64,000 bases of DNA from JALZOC01 sp035758845. GTDB taxonomy: Bacteria; Acidobacteriota; Vicinamibacteria; Vicinamibacterales; 2-12-FULL-66-21. The position numbers were made by a program, and so were the translations under genes. The stretch covers positions 1-64,000 of the forward strand of contig DASTVZ010000224.1 of the NCBI GenBank assembly GCA_035758845.1. The letters are read 5' to 3'. Positions 44,051-52,904 of the stretch are shown here, one piece after another; position 1 is the first letter of the stretch, and the number at the start of each line of letters is the position of its first letter. Under the pieces are notes generated by a model that was not told where the DNA came from, did not search any database, and saw nothing but the letters and a program-made list of their open reading frames with translations.

Positions 44051-45424
44051 CTACCCCGACTGATGCAGATACCTGAGGAACACCTTTGCAAGCCCGAGGA
44101 ATGAAAAAAAGCCAAAAACGTCGGTCAAGGTCGTAATGAATACGGAAGATGCGAGGGCGGGATCCACCTTGAGCGCGCGCAGCATCAGCGGAATGAGCGT
44201 GCCCGCCGTCGCCGCGACGAACATGTTGATGATCATCGCCATGGCGAGGATCCCGCCCAGCCACGGATCGCTGCTGAAGAGCCATGCCACCACCGCGCCG
44301 ATTGTGCCGCACGCGACTCCGTTCCCGATCCCGACCGCCGCTTCCTTGAACAGCGCCTTTCGTGTGTTGCTCCACGTCAATTCGCCGAGCGCGATGCCCC
44401 GAACGATCACCGTCAACGTCTGCGTCGCGGCATTACCTCCCATTCCTGCGACCACCGGCATATAGATCGCCAGCGCCACGACCTTGTCGATTGTGCTCTT
44501 GAAGAGGCCGACGACTGAGGCCGCCAGAAACGCCGTTGCGAGATTGATCAGCAGCCACGGGAGACGCTTGCGAAGCGATTCCGACGCGGGTGTGAACACC
44601 CGGTCGTCGCCGGCCACGCCGGCGAGACGATAGACGTCCTCCGTTGCCTCATCCTTGATAACGTCGATGACGTCATCGACGGTAATCACCCCAACGAGCT
44701 TGTTCTCTTCGTCGACAACGGGGATGGCGAGGAGGTTGTACGACGCGACCAGCCGCGCGACTTCTTCCTGATCCATGTCGGCGCGGACGCTGATCAGGTC
44801 GGTGGTCATGATCCGCTTCAGCGGCGTATCGGGCGCGACGAGCAGCAACCGACGAAGCGAGACGACACCGACCAGATGTCTTCGGACGTCGATCACATAC
44901 AGATAAAACACGACTTCCACATCGCGCGAACCCTGCAGCGCGGTGATCGCCTCGCCCGCGGTGATGTCCTCCGCCAGCGCGAAGACCTTCGGGTTCATGA
45001 TGCGCCCGGCGGTCTTCTCCGCGTATTCGAGCAAGTCCCCGACGTCGCCGCCGGCAGGACGCTTCTGCAGAAGTTCCAGGACCGCCGACGAGAGTTCTTC
45101 CGGCAGGTAATCGATCAGCGCCGCCGCGTCGTCGGACGGCAGCTCCTGGGTCAATTTGACGATTTCCTCGGCGGTGCGATCGCGCAGCAGCGCGGCGGCC
45201 GCTTCGGGCCCTAACTCGCTCAACGCCTCCATCGCGAGCTTGCTGTTACGCTCGGCGAGCAACGTAAACGCCGTCTGGCGTTCCTTGTCTGGAAGCTCTG
45301 AAAACAGCTGCGCGAGGTCGGCGGGGTATTGCTTCTGCAGCAGATTGACCAGATTGGCCGTCGCCCCCATGCGCATGAGTCGCTTCACGGAGTCGAGCAC
45401 GACATCAAGTTTTCGCTGGGGCAT
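44051..45424 (-). CDS. mgtE: Magnesium transporter MgtE
   Basis: 457 residues from ATG 45424. The N-terminal MgtE_N superhelical domain ('PADLAQLFSELPDKERQTAF...LLRDRTAEEIVKLTQELPSDDAAALIDYLPEE') is followed by two CBS domains ('YLYVIDVRRHLVGVVSLRRLLL', 'LLAIPVVDEENKLVGVITVDDVIDVI') and a five-helix pore ('GMGGNAATQTLTVIVRGI'). Mg2+ bound at the cytoplasmic domains gates the channel. It heads the recO-glyQ-glyS-ppdK-corA-mutL run after a terminator. Confidence 0.95.
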   Translation of the reverse strand: MPQRKLDVVLDSVKRLMRMGATANLVNLLQKQYPADLAQLFSELPDKERQTAFTLLAERNSKLAMEALSELGPEAAAALLRDRTAEEIVKLTQELPSDDAAALIDYLPEELSSAVLELLQKRPAGGDVGDLLEYAEKTAGRIMNPKVFALAEDITAGEAITALQGSRDVEVVFYLYVIDVRRHLVGVVSLRRLLLVAPDTPLKRIMTTDLISVRADMDQEEVARLVASYNLLAIPVVDEENKLVGVITVDDVIDVIKDEATEDVYRLAGVAGDDRVFTPASESLRKRLPWLLINLATAFLAASVVGLFKSTIDKVVALAIYMPVVAGMGGNAATQTLTVIVRGIALGELTWSNTRKALFKEAAVGIGNGVACGTIGAVVAWLFSSDPWLGGILAMAMIINMFVAATAGTLIPLMLRALKVDPALASSVFITTLTDVFGFFSFLGLAKVFLRYLHQSG

Positions 45425-45488
45425 AGGCAACGTCCAGATCGACGAGACAGAACCACTCAATCTATCAGTTTCTCGGCTGCCGCCGTAC

Positions 45489-45526
45489 AAAAAAACAGCC
45501 ACGATGATGCACGCACCATCGTGGCT
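45489..45526 (-). terminator. Rho-independent terminator after the sigma/anti-sigma operon
   Basis: On the minus strand a 10-bp perfect stem (AGCCACGATG paired with CATCGTGGCT) with a 10-nt loop is followed directly by seven T residues. It lies 28 bp after the stop of the 302-residue secreted protein gene and upstream of mgtE. It ends the ECF-sigma operon and separates it from the mgtE-recO run. Confidence 0.85.
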
Positions 45527-45553
45527 ACTGGCTGCCAGCTTCTGGCTGCTGGT

Positions 45554-46462
45554 TTATTTCAATGGTTCTCGAATGCCGGACTCCTTCAGCGTGTAGTCGG
45601 ACGGAAGGGTAAAGAGTGATCGGTCGGGTTCAGCGCGCACGATTGACTGCAGCCGATAGATCGTCTCGCCGCTGCGTGGGTCGCTGTGCTTCGTCATCAC
45701 CAGCACCTGCAGATCGGGCGAGAGCCACTGTTCGGAGACAATCTTGATCGGTTGCAGATTGCCAATGGCGCCAGCTGGAATCGTTGTCGTCGCCCGCGAG
45801 CCAGTCGCGGAGACTCCTTCGATCGTTTGACGGCCGAGGTCCTCGCGCGCGGTCGCACTGGCGGCGGTGCGCTCGATAGCCATCTTGTCTTCCGGGAGCG
45901 GAGCCGGCGGCGGGGGCGGTGGGATGGGTGACACCGCTTTCGTTCGCACGAATTCTTCAGCCGTGGCTTTCACGCGTCCTTCCACTTCGGCTGGCGGTGC
46001 ATCGGCAGAGCGTCGCATCGCGCCGCCTCGTCCACGCGCGCCCTCTTCCGGCATCGCGAGCCGTACGTCATTGCGAAATGCCGTCCGCGAGGCCGGCTGC
46101 AACACATAACTCACGTGCGCCACGGGGTCGACGATCGAGACGCTGACGACCGTGCCCGTATCGTCGACTTCTTCGCGCCTGGTCCGCCCTTCACCGTCTC
46201 GATAGACGCGTGTGACCGACTTGCGGTTGATGCGGTTTCCATCGGCAAGGACCTGCGTCGATTCGGTGATTGCTTCAGCCGAGTACGGCGCACCGGTTGT
46301 GATCTTCGCTTCGACGGCCATTCGCGCGCGTAGCTCGCCCGCGAGTTTCTGGAGAAGGATCTCTTTGCCCGCCGGATCCTGGGCAGATCCGACCGTACTA
46401 CGCTGGGCCGCCAGCGGGGCGGACAAGCCCAAAACAACAAACGCCAACCATACCTTCTTCAT
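45554..46462 (-). CDS. Secreted protein coupled to the ECF sigma/anti-sigma pair
   Basis: 302 residues with a signal peptide (~1-19, ending PLAAQ). The mature part has a beta-rich stretch ('GAPYSAEAITESTQVLADGNRINRKSVTRVYRDGEGRTRREE'), a proline-rich linker ('PPPPPPAPLPE') and a C-terminal domain 'LGRQTIEGVSATGSRATTTIP...ITSEQWLSPDLQVLVMTKHSDPRSGETIYRLQSI'. The latter pattern ('GRQTIEGVxAxGTRxTxTIP') recurs in Acidobacteriota secreted proteins of unknown role. Its ATG overlaps the anti-sigma stop (ATGA). It is likely a periplasmic partner of the sensory pair; this is inference. Confidence 0.78.
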   Translation of the reverse strand: MKKVWLAFVVLGLSAPLAAQRSTVGSAQDPAGKEILLQKLAGELRARMAVEAKITTGAPYSAEAITESTQVLADGNRINRKSVTRVYRDGEGRTRREEVDDTGTVVSVSIVDPVAHVSYVLQPASRTAFRNDVRLAMPEEGARGRGGAMRRSADAPPAEVEGRVKATAEEFVRTKAVSPIPPPPPPAPLPEDKMAIERTAASATAREDLGRQTIEGVSATGSRATTTIPAGAIGNLQPIKIVSEQWLSPDLQVLVMTKHSDPRSGETIYRLQSIVRAEPDRSLFTLPSDYTLKESGIREPLK

Positions 46463-47076
46463 TGCGTGCTCCTTATAGTGCTCGTCACGAGCCGGATCGC
46501 GCGCGCAAGCCCGTCCTGACCAATGAGAACGTCCGCTGCCACCGGTCCATTTCCCGCACCCGACGAAATGTCGATTCCGTAGGTCGGCAGCGAAGCGACC
46601 GGCACTTCCACTCGCACGATCTCGCCGCTCTCAAACGCCGGCAGACCCGCGGTTCCCGGCAATTCGACAAAGCCGCTCGGATTGACGACGCGTGCCGTGT
46701 GAGCTCGCTGGACCGGGCGAGTCGCGCGTGGTGACAGTGGAGCCTTCGCCGTCGTGACCACTGCTGGGGTCGGGAGTCCGTGCGGAGTACTCTCGCTCGC
46801 AACTGACGGCGCCCCTGCCGCTACCTGATTCGTTACCGCCGCCGGGTTTACCGGCGTGCGGGTCACCATCCAGAGCGAGAGGGTCCCGGCGATCAGCACG
46901 AGCGCCGCAGCGGCGGCCAGCCAAGGCGGAAGCCACGGCGATCGCTGTGACGCTGCGCCATCGCGCCGATCGATCGCGCTCAGGATCGCTTCTTCGATTC
47001 GCGCGGCGCTGCCATCAGGCATCCTGGTCTCGCGAGCCAGCGCTGTCGCCGTTCGCCGATATTCCTCGCCGGTCAT
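46459..47076 (-). CDS. Membrane-anchored anti-sigma-like protein
   Basis: 205 residues from ATG 47076, whose ATGA overlaps the sigma factor's TGA. A short cytoplasmic N-terminus (~50 residues, 'TGEEYRRTATALARE') precedes a single transmembrane helix (~52-71). The periplasmic part is Pro/Ala/Thr-rich and ends 'IVRVEVPVASLPTYG...VAADVLIGQDGLARAIRLV', a TonB-C-like motif. No ZAS zinc-finger motif was seen. Position directly after an ECF sigma gene argues for an anti-sigma role; homology is not proven. Confidence 0.7.
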   Translation of the reverse strand: MTGEEYRRTATALARETRMPDGSAARIEEAILSAIDRRDGAASQRSPWLPPWLAAAAALVLIAGTLSLWMVTRTPVNPAAVTNQVAAGAPSVASESTPHGLPTPAVVTTAKAPLSPRATRPVQRAHTARVVNPSGFVELPGTAGLPAFESGEIVRVEVPVASLPTYGIDISSGAGNGPVAADVLIGQDGLARAIRLVTSTIRSTQ

Positions 47077-47693
47077 GCGAGACACCTCGAAATCCTTTTT
47101 GCTGCGGTAACTGCCTGCGCCTCGTCGTGCGCGTGCATTTTCGCCGTCAACAACTGTCGGCCGCGATGCAGACGAGACCGCACGGTCCCGATTGAACACT
47201 CGAGCGCCGTCGCCGCGTCCGCGTAGCTCAGTTCCTGAAGATCACAGAGCACCACCGCCTCGCGATAGCGCACCGGAAGCGTGAGAACCGCACGGCGCAG
47301 CCTTTCGATCTGCTCTGCATTCGACATCTCGCGCAGTGGATCGGCCTCTATCGCTGCCTCGCCAGGGAGCGGCTCCGACTGATCGGGCAACGGCCGCATC
47401 CTCCGATCGCAATCCAGCCGTCGCCGCGCATGATTGCGCGCGATTCCGCACAGCCACGCGGTCACCGATGCACGCCCCGACTCGAACCGCGACGCATCGT
47501 GCATCACCGCGAGAAAGACATCCTGTGTCACGTCCTCGGCTGCCGCTGCTGAACCGGTCATGAGCATCGCGACGCGATAGACGTCAGGCTGACGGCGACG
47601 AAACAGCACGCTCAATGCCGTCGCGTCGCGCGCTGCTATCCGAGCGAGCAATTGCTCGTCGGTTGCGCCGTCCGCTAAAAGTTCGTCGCTCAT
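47073..47693 (-). CDS. ECF RNA polymerase sigma factor
   Basis: 206 residues from ATG 47693. Region 2 is visible in 'FRRRQPDVYRVAMLMTGSAAAAEDVTQDVFLAVM' (the QDVF pattern) and region 4 in 'RYREAVVLCDLQELSYADAATALECSIGTVRSRLHRGRQLL' (helix-turn-helix recognition of -35). The 'LPVRYREAVVLCDL' start of region 4 is typical. It is the first gene of a three-gene operon with ATGA overlaps. The target regulon is unknown. Confidence 0.92.
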   Translation of the reverse strand: MSDELLADGATDEQLLARIAARDATALSVLFRRRQPDVYRVAMLMTGSAAAAEDVTQDVFLAVMHDASRFESGRASVTAWLCGIARNHARRRLDCDRRMRPLPDQSEPLPGEAAIEADPLREMSNAEQIERLRRAVLTLPVRYREAVVLCDLQELSYADAATALECSIGTVRSRLHRGRQLLTAKMHAHDEAQAVTAAKRISRCLA

Positions 47694-47769
47694 GCGCTCA
47701 TCGATTCGACGTGCACATGATCTATTCAGTTGGGAGGATGGGAAAGTTCCAGAATCCCGCTGCTCGCTG

Positions 47770-50169
47770 CTAACGCGTCGGGATCGCTCCGAATGTGACC
47801 GAATACGTACTTCCGCCGCGGAGCGCCACACGCGCGCTGCCGTCCGGCGCGCCGCGAAATATCGTTCCACCCCCCGTCACGAAGACCACGACGAACCCCT
47901 TAGGGGGACGGATCACCTGCTCACCGTCCGTATCGGGTTTTAGGCGCACCAGCCGCGGCCGTCCCGCTTGCCACGTGATGTCCACGCTGACCGCGCCGCG
48001 GGCGCGGAGGCCGGTGACCGATCCGGATGGCCAGGCAGACGGCAACGCGGGAAGAATCGCAATCTCGCCGGCGTGCGACTGGAGGAGCATTTCGGCGATG
48101 CCGGCCGTGCCGCCGAAGTTGCCATCAATCTGAAATGGCGGATGGCTGTCGAGCATGTTCGGCTGCGTCGAGTGCGCGAGCAGCGCGACGAAGTTCTCGT
48201 GCGCGCGATCCCCTTCCTCGAGTCGAGCCCAGAAATTGACGATCCATGCACGGCTCCATCCGGTGCCACCGCCGCCGGCGGTGAGGCGACGTTCGAGCGT
48301 GACGCGCGCCGCGCGCGCGAGATCCGGTGTGCCGCGAAGCGTGATCTGGTTGCCGGGGTGGAGCGCGAACAAATGCGAAATGTGGCGGTGACCGGGATCG
48401 CGCTCGTCATAGTCCTCCAGCCATTCTTGCAGTTGTCCGTACTTCCCAATCTTCAACGGCGGAAGCGTCCGCCGCGCCGTGGCGAGTTGATTCCTGAAGT
48501 CTGCGTCAACCCCGAGGATCTCGCTCGCCTGCATTGCCCGGCCAAACAGCGCATACGCAATCTCGGTATCCATGTAAGGGCCCATGGTGAGCGACGCTGA
48601 TGTGCCATCAGGGAGCTTGTACTGATTCTCGGGAGAGATTGACGGCCCGGTGACGAGCCTCCCCTGCTGATCGGTGACCATGTAGTCGAGCAGGAACTCG
48701 CTCGCTTCTTTCAGCACGGGATACGCGCGCGTGCGCAGGAACTCGCGATCGTGGGTGAAGTCGTAGTGATCCCAGAAGTGCAAGGCGAGCCAGGCACCCC
48801 CGGCCGGCCAGATACCGGATCGCACGCCATCAATCGGACCGGCGTGCCCCCACGCGTCCGTGTTGTGATGAATCACGAAACCGCGGGCGCCATACATCGT
48901 CTTGGCGACGTGACGGCCGTCCTCGCGCGACTTGTCGACCAGGTCAAAGAGCGGGGCGTGCAGTTCGGAAAGGCTGGTGACCTCGGCCGGCCAGTAATTC
49001 ATCTCAGTGTTGATGTTGACCGTGTATTTGCTGTCCCACGATGGCGCGAGCGAGTCATTCCAGATGCCCTGCAGGTTCGCGGGCAGCGTCCCGGGCCGGC
49101 TGCTTGAAATAAGCAGATATCTGCCGAAAACGAAGTAAAGGGCTTCGAGTGCCAGATCGGTGGCGCCCCCCCTCACGCGAGCGAGCCGTTCGTCGGTCGG
49201 CAATTCTGGTGCCGGCGCATCGAGACTCAGCCGCGTCCGTTTCGCGAAACGCTGATAATCCGCGATGTGCGCGGGCCGCATTTCCTCGTAATAGTCTCGG
49301 CCGCTCGCCGCGTTCAGCGCTGCGCGCGCGGCCTGGGCCGGATCGCGCTCCTTCATCGTCGTCGCGGCCGCAATCAGCACCGTCGCCTTGTTCGCCCCCG
49401 TCACGGTCACCGATGCCCCGTCCACCCGTAGGTGCCCCGCCTCGGTCAGGACACGTGCGATGCCGGCGAAGCGTACCCCCGCCTTCGGCTCGTCGGCGTG
49501 CCGCGCCGACGCGGGCAGCGCCTGGCCTTCGAGCACAATCGAGTTGTTTCCCTCGACGCGCGAGGTCGCGTCACGTTCGCGCGACATCGAAGCGGTGAAC
49601 GAAATGGCGTTCGGTCGATCGGAGGTGAGCCGCACCGCGATGACTTGATCGACAGCCGTCGCCAACATTTCGCGTCGAAACGTCGTTGCACCGACGCGGA
49701 ATCGGACACGTGCCACGGCTTCGTCGAGATCCAGTTCGCGCTGGTAGTCGGACGCTTCCCCGTCGAGCCGAAAACGGAGTCGCAAATCGCCGAGCGTCTC
49801 GTACGGCGGCATACGCCGCGGAACCGAGATGATCGTCTTGTCAGCAATGGCTTCCGCTTCCGCAGGCTTGCCCGCAAAAAGTAATCGCCGGATCTCGGGA
49901 AGCGATCCGGCCGCCTTCGGGTTGACGCGATCGAGCTTCTGGCCGGCCCACACGGTCTCTTCATTCAACTGCAGTTGCTCGTCGGCAACGCCGCCAAACA
50001 CCATCGCGCCGAGCCGACCATTTCCGATCGGCAAGGCTTCGTTCCAATTGGTTGCCGGAGCGCGGTACCACAGCACGTTGCGCGACGGTACCGGTACCTG
50101 CCCGAGCGTCGACGCACGAAAGCCGAAGGACAGTCCGATCACCAGCAACGCGGCCAGCGTCTTTTTCAT
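47770..50169 (-). CDS. Glycoside hydrolase family 95 (alpha-L-fucosidase type), secreted
   Basis: 799 residues from ATG 50169 with SD GGTGA. A signal peptide (~1-23) precedes the GH95 N-terminal beta domain ('LWYRAPATNWNEALPIGNGRLGAMVFGG'). The (alpha/alpha)6 catalytic barrel contains 'NINTEMNYWPAEVTSLSELH' (~384, Asn and Glu of the active site), 'SPENQY' (~512, catalytic Glu region) and 'DGNFGGTAGIAEMLLQSH' (~682, Asp region). GH95 enzymes release alpha-1,2-fucose, or L-galactose, with inversion. It sits beside era; its function is nutrient acquisition. Confidence 0.93.
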   Translation of the reverse strand: MKKTLAALLVIGLSFGFRASTLGQVPVPSRNVLWYRAPATNWNEALPIGNGRLGAMVFGGVADEQLQLNEETVWAGQKLDRVNPKAAGSLPEIRRLLFAGKPAEAEAIADKTIISVPRRMPPYETLGDLRLRFRLDGEASDYQRELDLDEAVARVRFRVGATTFRREMLATAVDQVIAVRLTSDRPNAISFTASMSRERDATSRVEGNNSIVLEGQALPASARHADEPKAGVRFAGIARVLTEAGHLRVDGASVTVTGANKATVLIAAATTMKERDPAQAARAALNAASGRDYYEEMRPAHIADYQRFAKRTRLSLDAPAPELPTDERLARVRGGATDLALEALYFVFGRYLLISSSRPGTLPANLQGIWNDSLAPSWDSKYTVNINTEMNYWPAEVTSLSELHAPLFDLVDKSREDGRHVAKTMYGARGFVIHHNTDAWGHAGPIDGVRSGIWPAGGAWLALHFWDHYDFTHDREFLRTRAYPVLKEASEFLLDYMVTDQQGRLVTGPSISPENQYKLPDGTSASLTMGPYMDTEIAYALFGRAMQASEILGVDADFRNQLATARRTLPPLKIGKYGQLQEWLEDYDERDPGHRHISHLFALHPGNQITLRGTPDLARAARVTLERRLTAGGGGTGWSRAWIVNFWARLEEGDRAHENFVALLAHSTQPNMLDSHPPFQIDGNFGGTAGIAEMLLQSHAGEIAILPALPSAWPSGSVTGLRARGAVSVDITWQAGRPRLVRLKPDTDGEQVIRPPKGFVVVFVTGGGTIFRGAPDGSARVALRGGSTYSVTFGAIPTR

Positions 50170-50173
50170 GAGC

Positions 50174-51115
50174 TCACCGTTTTCGGCGATCGTTTCGTGC
50201 CTTGGCACTCTTAGCACTCCTGGCACTCGGAGTCGGCACCCCAATTTCGTCGAGTACGCGGTCGTTGTCACGCCAGTTGGAATTGACCTTGACACGCAGA
50301 TCGAGAAACACCTTCGTGTCAAAGAACGCTTCAAGATCACGGCGCGCCTCGGTTCCAATCTGCTTGATCATGTCACCGCCGCGCCCGATGACGATTCTCT
50401 TTTGTGATTCAGTTTCAACGAAGATCGTGCAGTACAACCGCAGCAGGCGATCGCGCTCTTCCTCGTCGAACTCGTCGACCACGACCGCGGTTGAAAACGG
50501 AAGCTCTTCGCGCGTGTGCTGAAGCACTTTCTCGCGAACGGTTTCCGCCACCAACACGCGTTCCGGTTGATCCGTCAGGTAGTCATCAGGATAGCCGGGC
50601 TCCCCTTCCGGCAACTGATCGAGAAGCACGCGCTCGAGGCGATCGACGCCGTCGCCGGTCGTCGCCGAAACCGGAACGATGGCGGCAAAGTCATGCCACT
50701 GCCGGGCCTGGTCGATCAGTGGAAGCAGACGCGCTTTCGCCACCCGATCGATCTTGTTGAGGACGAGCACGGCGGGTGTTCGAAGGTCTTTCAGCAATGC
50801 GGACACGTATTCGTCCCCATGACCCGGCCTCGTCGAGGCGTCGAACACGAGCGCGATCACGTCAACCTCGCGCAGAGTGTCCACCGCCGAATCCACCATC
50901 CTGACATTCAAGCGGTGGAGCGGCCGATGAATCCCTGGGGTATCGACGAAGGCAATCTGCCCCTCGGGATAGTTCTTCACGCCGAGGATACGCGTTCGCG
51001 TGGTTTGAGGCTTGTCGGAAACGATCGCAATCTTCTCGCCGATGATCCGGTTGAGGAGGGTGGACTTTCCGGCGTTGGGACGGCCGACGAGCGATGCGTA
51101 TCCCGCTTTCGGCAT
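50174..51115 (-). CDS. era: GTPase Era
   Basis: 313 residues. G1 is GRPNAGKS (11-18), G2 the TTRTR region, G3 DTPG (58-61), G4 NKID (~118-121) and G5 in the PVSATTGD loop. The C-terminal KH domain (from ~200, 'LPFSTAVVVDEFDEEERDRLLRLYCTIFVETESQKRIVIGRGGDMIKQIGTEARRDL') binds the 3' end of 16S rRNA. Era assembles the 30S subunit. The stop precedes the GH95 ATG by 4 bp. CorC lies just upstream in the same orientation. Confidence 0.97.
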   Translation of the reverse strand: MPKAGYASLVGRPNAGKSTLLNRIIGEKIAIVSDKPQTTRTRILGVKNYPEGQIAFVDTPGIHRPLHRLNVRMVDSAVDTLREVDVIALVFDASTRPGHGDEYVSALLKDLRTPAVLVLNKIDRVAKARLLPLIDQARQWHDFAAIVPVSATTGDGVDRLERVLLDQLPEGEPGYPDDYLTDQPERVLVAETVREKVLQHTREELPFSTAVVVDEFDEEERDRLLRLYCTIFVETESQKRIVIGRGGDMIKQIGTEARRDLEAFFDTKVFLDLRVKVNSNWRDNDRVLDEIGVPTPSARSAKSAKARNDRRKR

Positions 51116-51128
51116 GGAAGAGGCGTTC

Positions 51129-52397
51129 CTAGACTTCCGGTTGCGGTTGCGGCGCTAGTCGCATGCGCACCTTGTGGATGCGGCGCCGCTCGGCTTCAAG
51201 CACTTCGATCTGCAGACCGTCGCTTTCGAACGTCTCCCCGACCGCCGGTACGCGACCGGCTCGGGTCAGCACGTACCCGCCGACTGTCTCGAACCCTTCC
51301 GGTTCGATTTCGATGCCGAGTCGATCCCGCACTTCGGCGATATTGACTTTCGCGCTGAACACGTACGATCCGCTTGCTTCCTCGATGACCGGCTCGGTCT
51401 CGACGTCGTATTCGTCGCGAATCTCGCCAACGATCTCCTCCAGCAGATCCTCGATGGTCACCAGCCCGGCGGTGCCGCCGTATTCGTCGACGACAATGGC
51501 GATCTGAACCTGCTGACGCTGGAACTCTTTCAGCATTTCGGCGACGCGCTTCGTCTCGGGAACGAACGTTGCCGGCCGGATGAATCGCGTGAGATGCAGA
51601 AGCGACGTCTGTCCCGACTCCGGTGGATCGAGCCGGAGCAAGTCTTTGATGAAGACGAACCCGACGATGTTGTCAAGATTCTCGGTGTAGATGGGGATAC
51701 GCGAGTACTCCTGCTCGCGAAAGAGCGCGCGGAGCTCGTCGAAGGTGGCCTCCGCCTGAATCGCCACCATGTCCGGGCGCGGGGTCATGACCTCGCGCAC
51801 CAGTGTGTCGCCGAAATCCACGATCGATTGCAGCAGACGACGTTCGTCCACTTCGATGATGCCCTGTCTCTCAGCCGTCTCGTTCGGCGGCGCCTCTCCT
51901 GGCTGATTCTCGACCGGTTCGCCGTCGCCGTTGCTCGGCTCGGCGCGTTCACGCTCACGCCGCGGGACCGCGGCTATGAGCCGCACGAGGCCACCGGTCA
52001 ACGGGTGAAGAAACCTGGCGACGACGTCGAACGGCGGCAACAGCACTTCAAGCACTCGCTCGGGGTTTCGCCGCACGATTAACAGCGGCAGAACGTGCTC
52101 GAACACGAGAATGAAGATCGCAACGAACACGAGCAGCATCCCAATCGACTGGAACCCCGTGCGTCCCGTCAGGATCGCGATGAACATCGTCGCCAGCGAG
52201 AAGATCAGGCCGAGCAGAAGTCGCGCAGGAATGAAGAGCTGCGTGGGATCCTCGAGATAGAAGCCGAGACGGTCGTCCCGTCCTCCGCGTTCGGCCATCA
52301 GCCGCAGTGAGAGGCGCATCAACGCGGTGAACGCTGTTTCAATCGTGCCGACGTACACCGCGGCAATCGCGAGCAGAAAGAGCAGCAGCGGAATCAT
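51129..52397 (-). CDS. HlyC/CorC-family (CNNM) transporter
   Basis: 422 residues. The N-terminal membrane part has three hydrophobic helices ('PLLLFLLAIAAVYVGTIETAFTALM', 'RLLLGLIFSLATMFIAILT', 'GMLLVFVAIFILVFEHVLPLLIV'). Two CBS domains follow ('VREVMTPRPDMVAIQAEAT', 'TKRVAEMLKEFQRQQVQIAIVVDEYGGTAGLVTIEDLLEEIVG'), then a CorC_HlyC C-terminal domain. A charged insert (Glu/Gln/Pro-rich) separates the membrane and CBS parts. It probably exports Mg2+. Its ATG overlaps the ybeY stop (ATGA). Confidence 0.9.
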   Translation of the reverse strand: MIPLLLFLLAIAAVYVGTIETAFTALMRLSLRLMAERGGRDDRLGFYLEDPTQLFIPARLLLGLIFSLATMFIAILTGRTGFQSIGMLLVFVAIFILVFEHVLPLLIVRRNPERVLEVLLPPFDVVARFLHPLTGGLVRLIAAVPRRERERAEPSNGDGEPVENQPGEAPPNETAERQGIIEVDERRLLQSIVDFGDTLVREVMTPRPDMVAIQAEATFDELRALFREQEYSRIPIYTENLDNIVGFVFIKDLLRLDPPESGQTSLLHLTRFIRPATFVPETKRVAEMLKEFQRQQVQIAIVVDEYGGTAGLVTIEDLLEEIVGEIRDEYDVETEPVIEEASGSYVFSAKVNIAEVRDRLGIEIEPEGFETVGGYVLTRAGRVPAVGETFESDGLQIEVLEAERRRIHKVRMRLAPQPQPEV

Positions 52398-52858
52398 GAT
52401 CGCTCGATCAATCCCGCACGAAGGCCGCCGCGGCGGCGGAGTCGTGTTTCGACGCGGCGCATGCGCCCGGCGTCCTCCTGATTGTGGTGATCGTACCCGA
52501 GCAGGTGCAGCAAGCCATGAAGCGCAAGCACGCGCAACTCGGCCTGGTACGAGTGGCCGGCGTCCCTCGCCTGCTTCCTGGCAGTGCCGGTGGCAATGAC
52601 GATATCGCCAAGGAAACCTGTCGGGATCCGTTGTCCGGGATCCGGGATCCGGGATCCGGGATCAACCGGAAACGATAAGACGTCGGTCGGCCGATTTTTC
52701 CGGCGGTACTGTGAATTGAGTGTCTGGCTGTGGGCATCGGTGACGAGCGCGATCGCTACCTCGCCGCGTGCGACAGATGGCGCGATCGAGGCGAGCCACT
52801 GCGAGAGCCCGCCGTCGCGGACCGATCGTCCGCGACCGTCAGTCACGCTGACATGCAA
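52394..52858 (-). CDS. ybeY: Endoribonuclease YbeY
   Basis: About 154 residues from TTG 52858 (a GTG at 52921 would add 21 residues and overlap phoH). The zinc site H-x3-H-x5-H is present in LHGLLHLLGYDHHN. The 'NSQYRRKNRPTDVLSFP' block is typical. Between DVLSFP and LGDIVIA lies an insertion (residues ~64-78) encoded by GGATCC repeats, longer than normal. YbeY matures 16S rRNA 3' ends. It is coupled to corC and follows phoH, the usual phoH-ybeY order. Confidence 0.93.
   Translation of the reverse strand: MHVSVTDGRGRSVRDGGLSQWLASIAPSVARGEVAIALVTDAHSQTLNSQYRRKNRPTDVLSFPVDPGSRIPDPGQRIPTGFLGDIVIATGTARKQARDAGHSYQAELRVLALHGLLHLLGYDHHNQEDAGRMRRVETRLRRRGGLRAGLIERS
52623..52665. repeat. GGGATCC tandem repeat inside ybeY
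   Basis: Four tandem copies of GGGATCC(G) run in frame within ybeY. They match a second cluster at 57814-57858. The unit is palindromic (GGATCC). Confidence 0.8.
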
Positions 52859-52904
52859 GCGTCGACCGCGCCGGTTCTCGGCGCCACCCGGCTGGCGCCG
52901 GACT

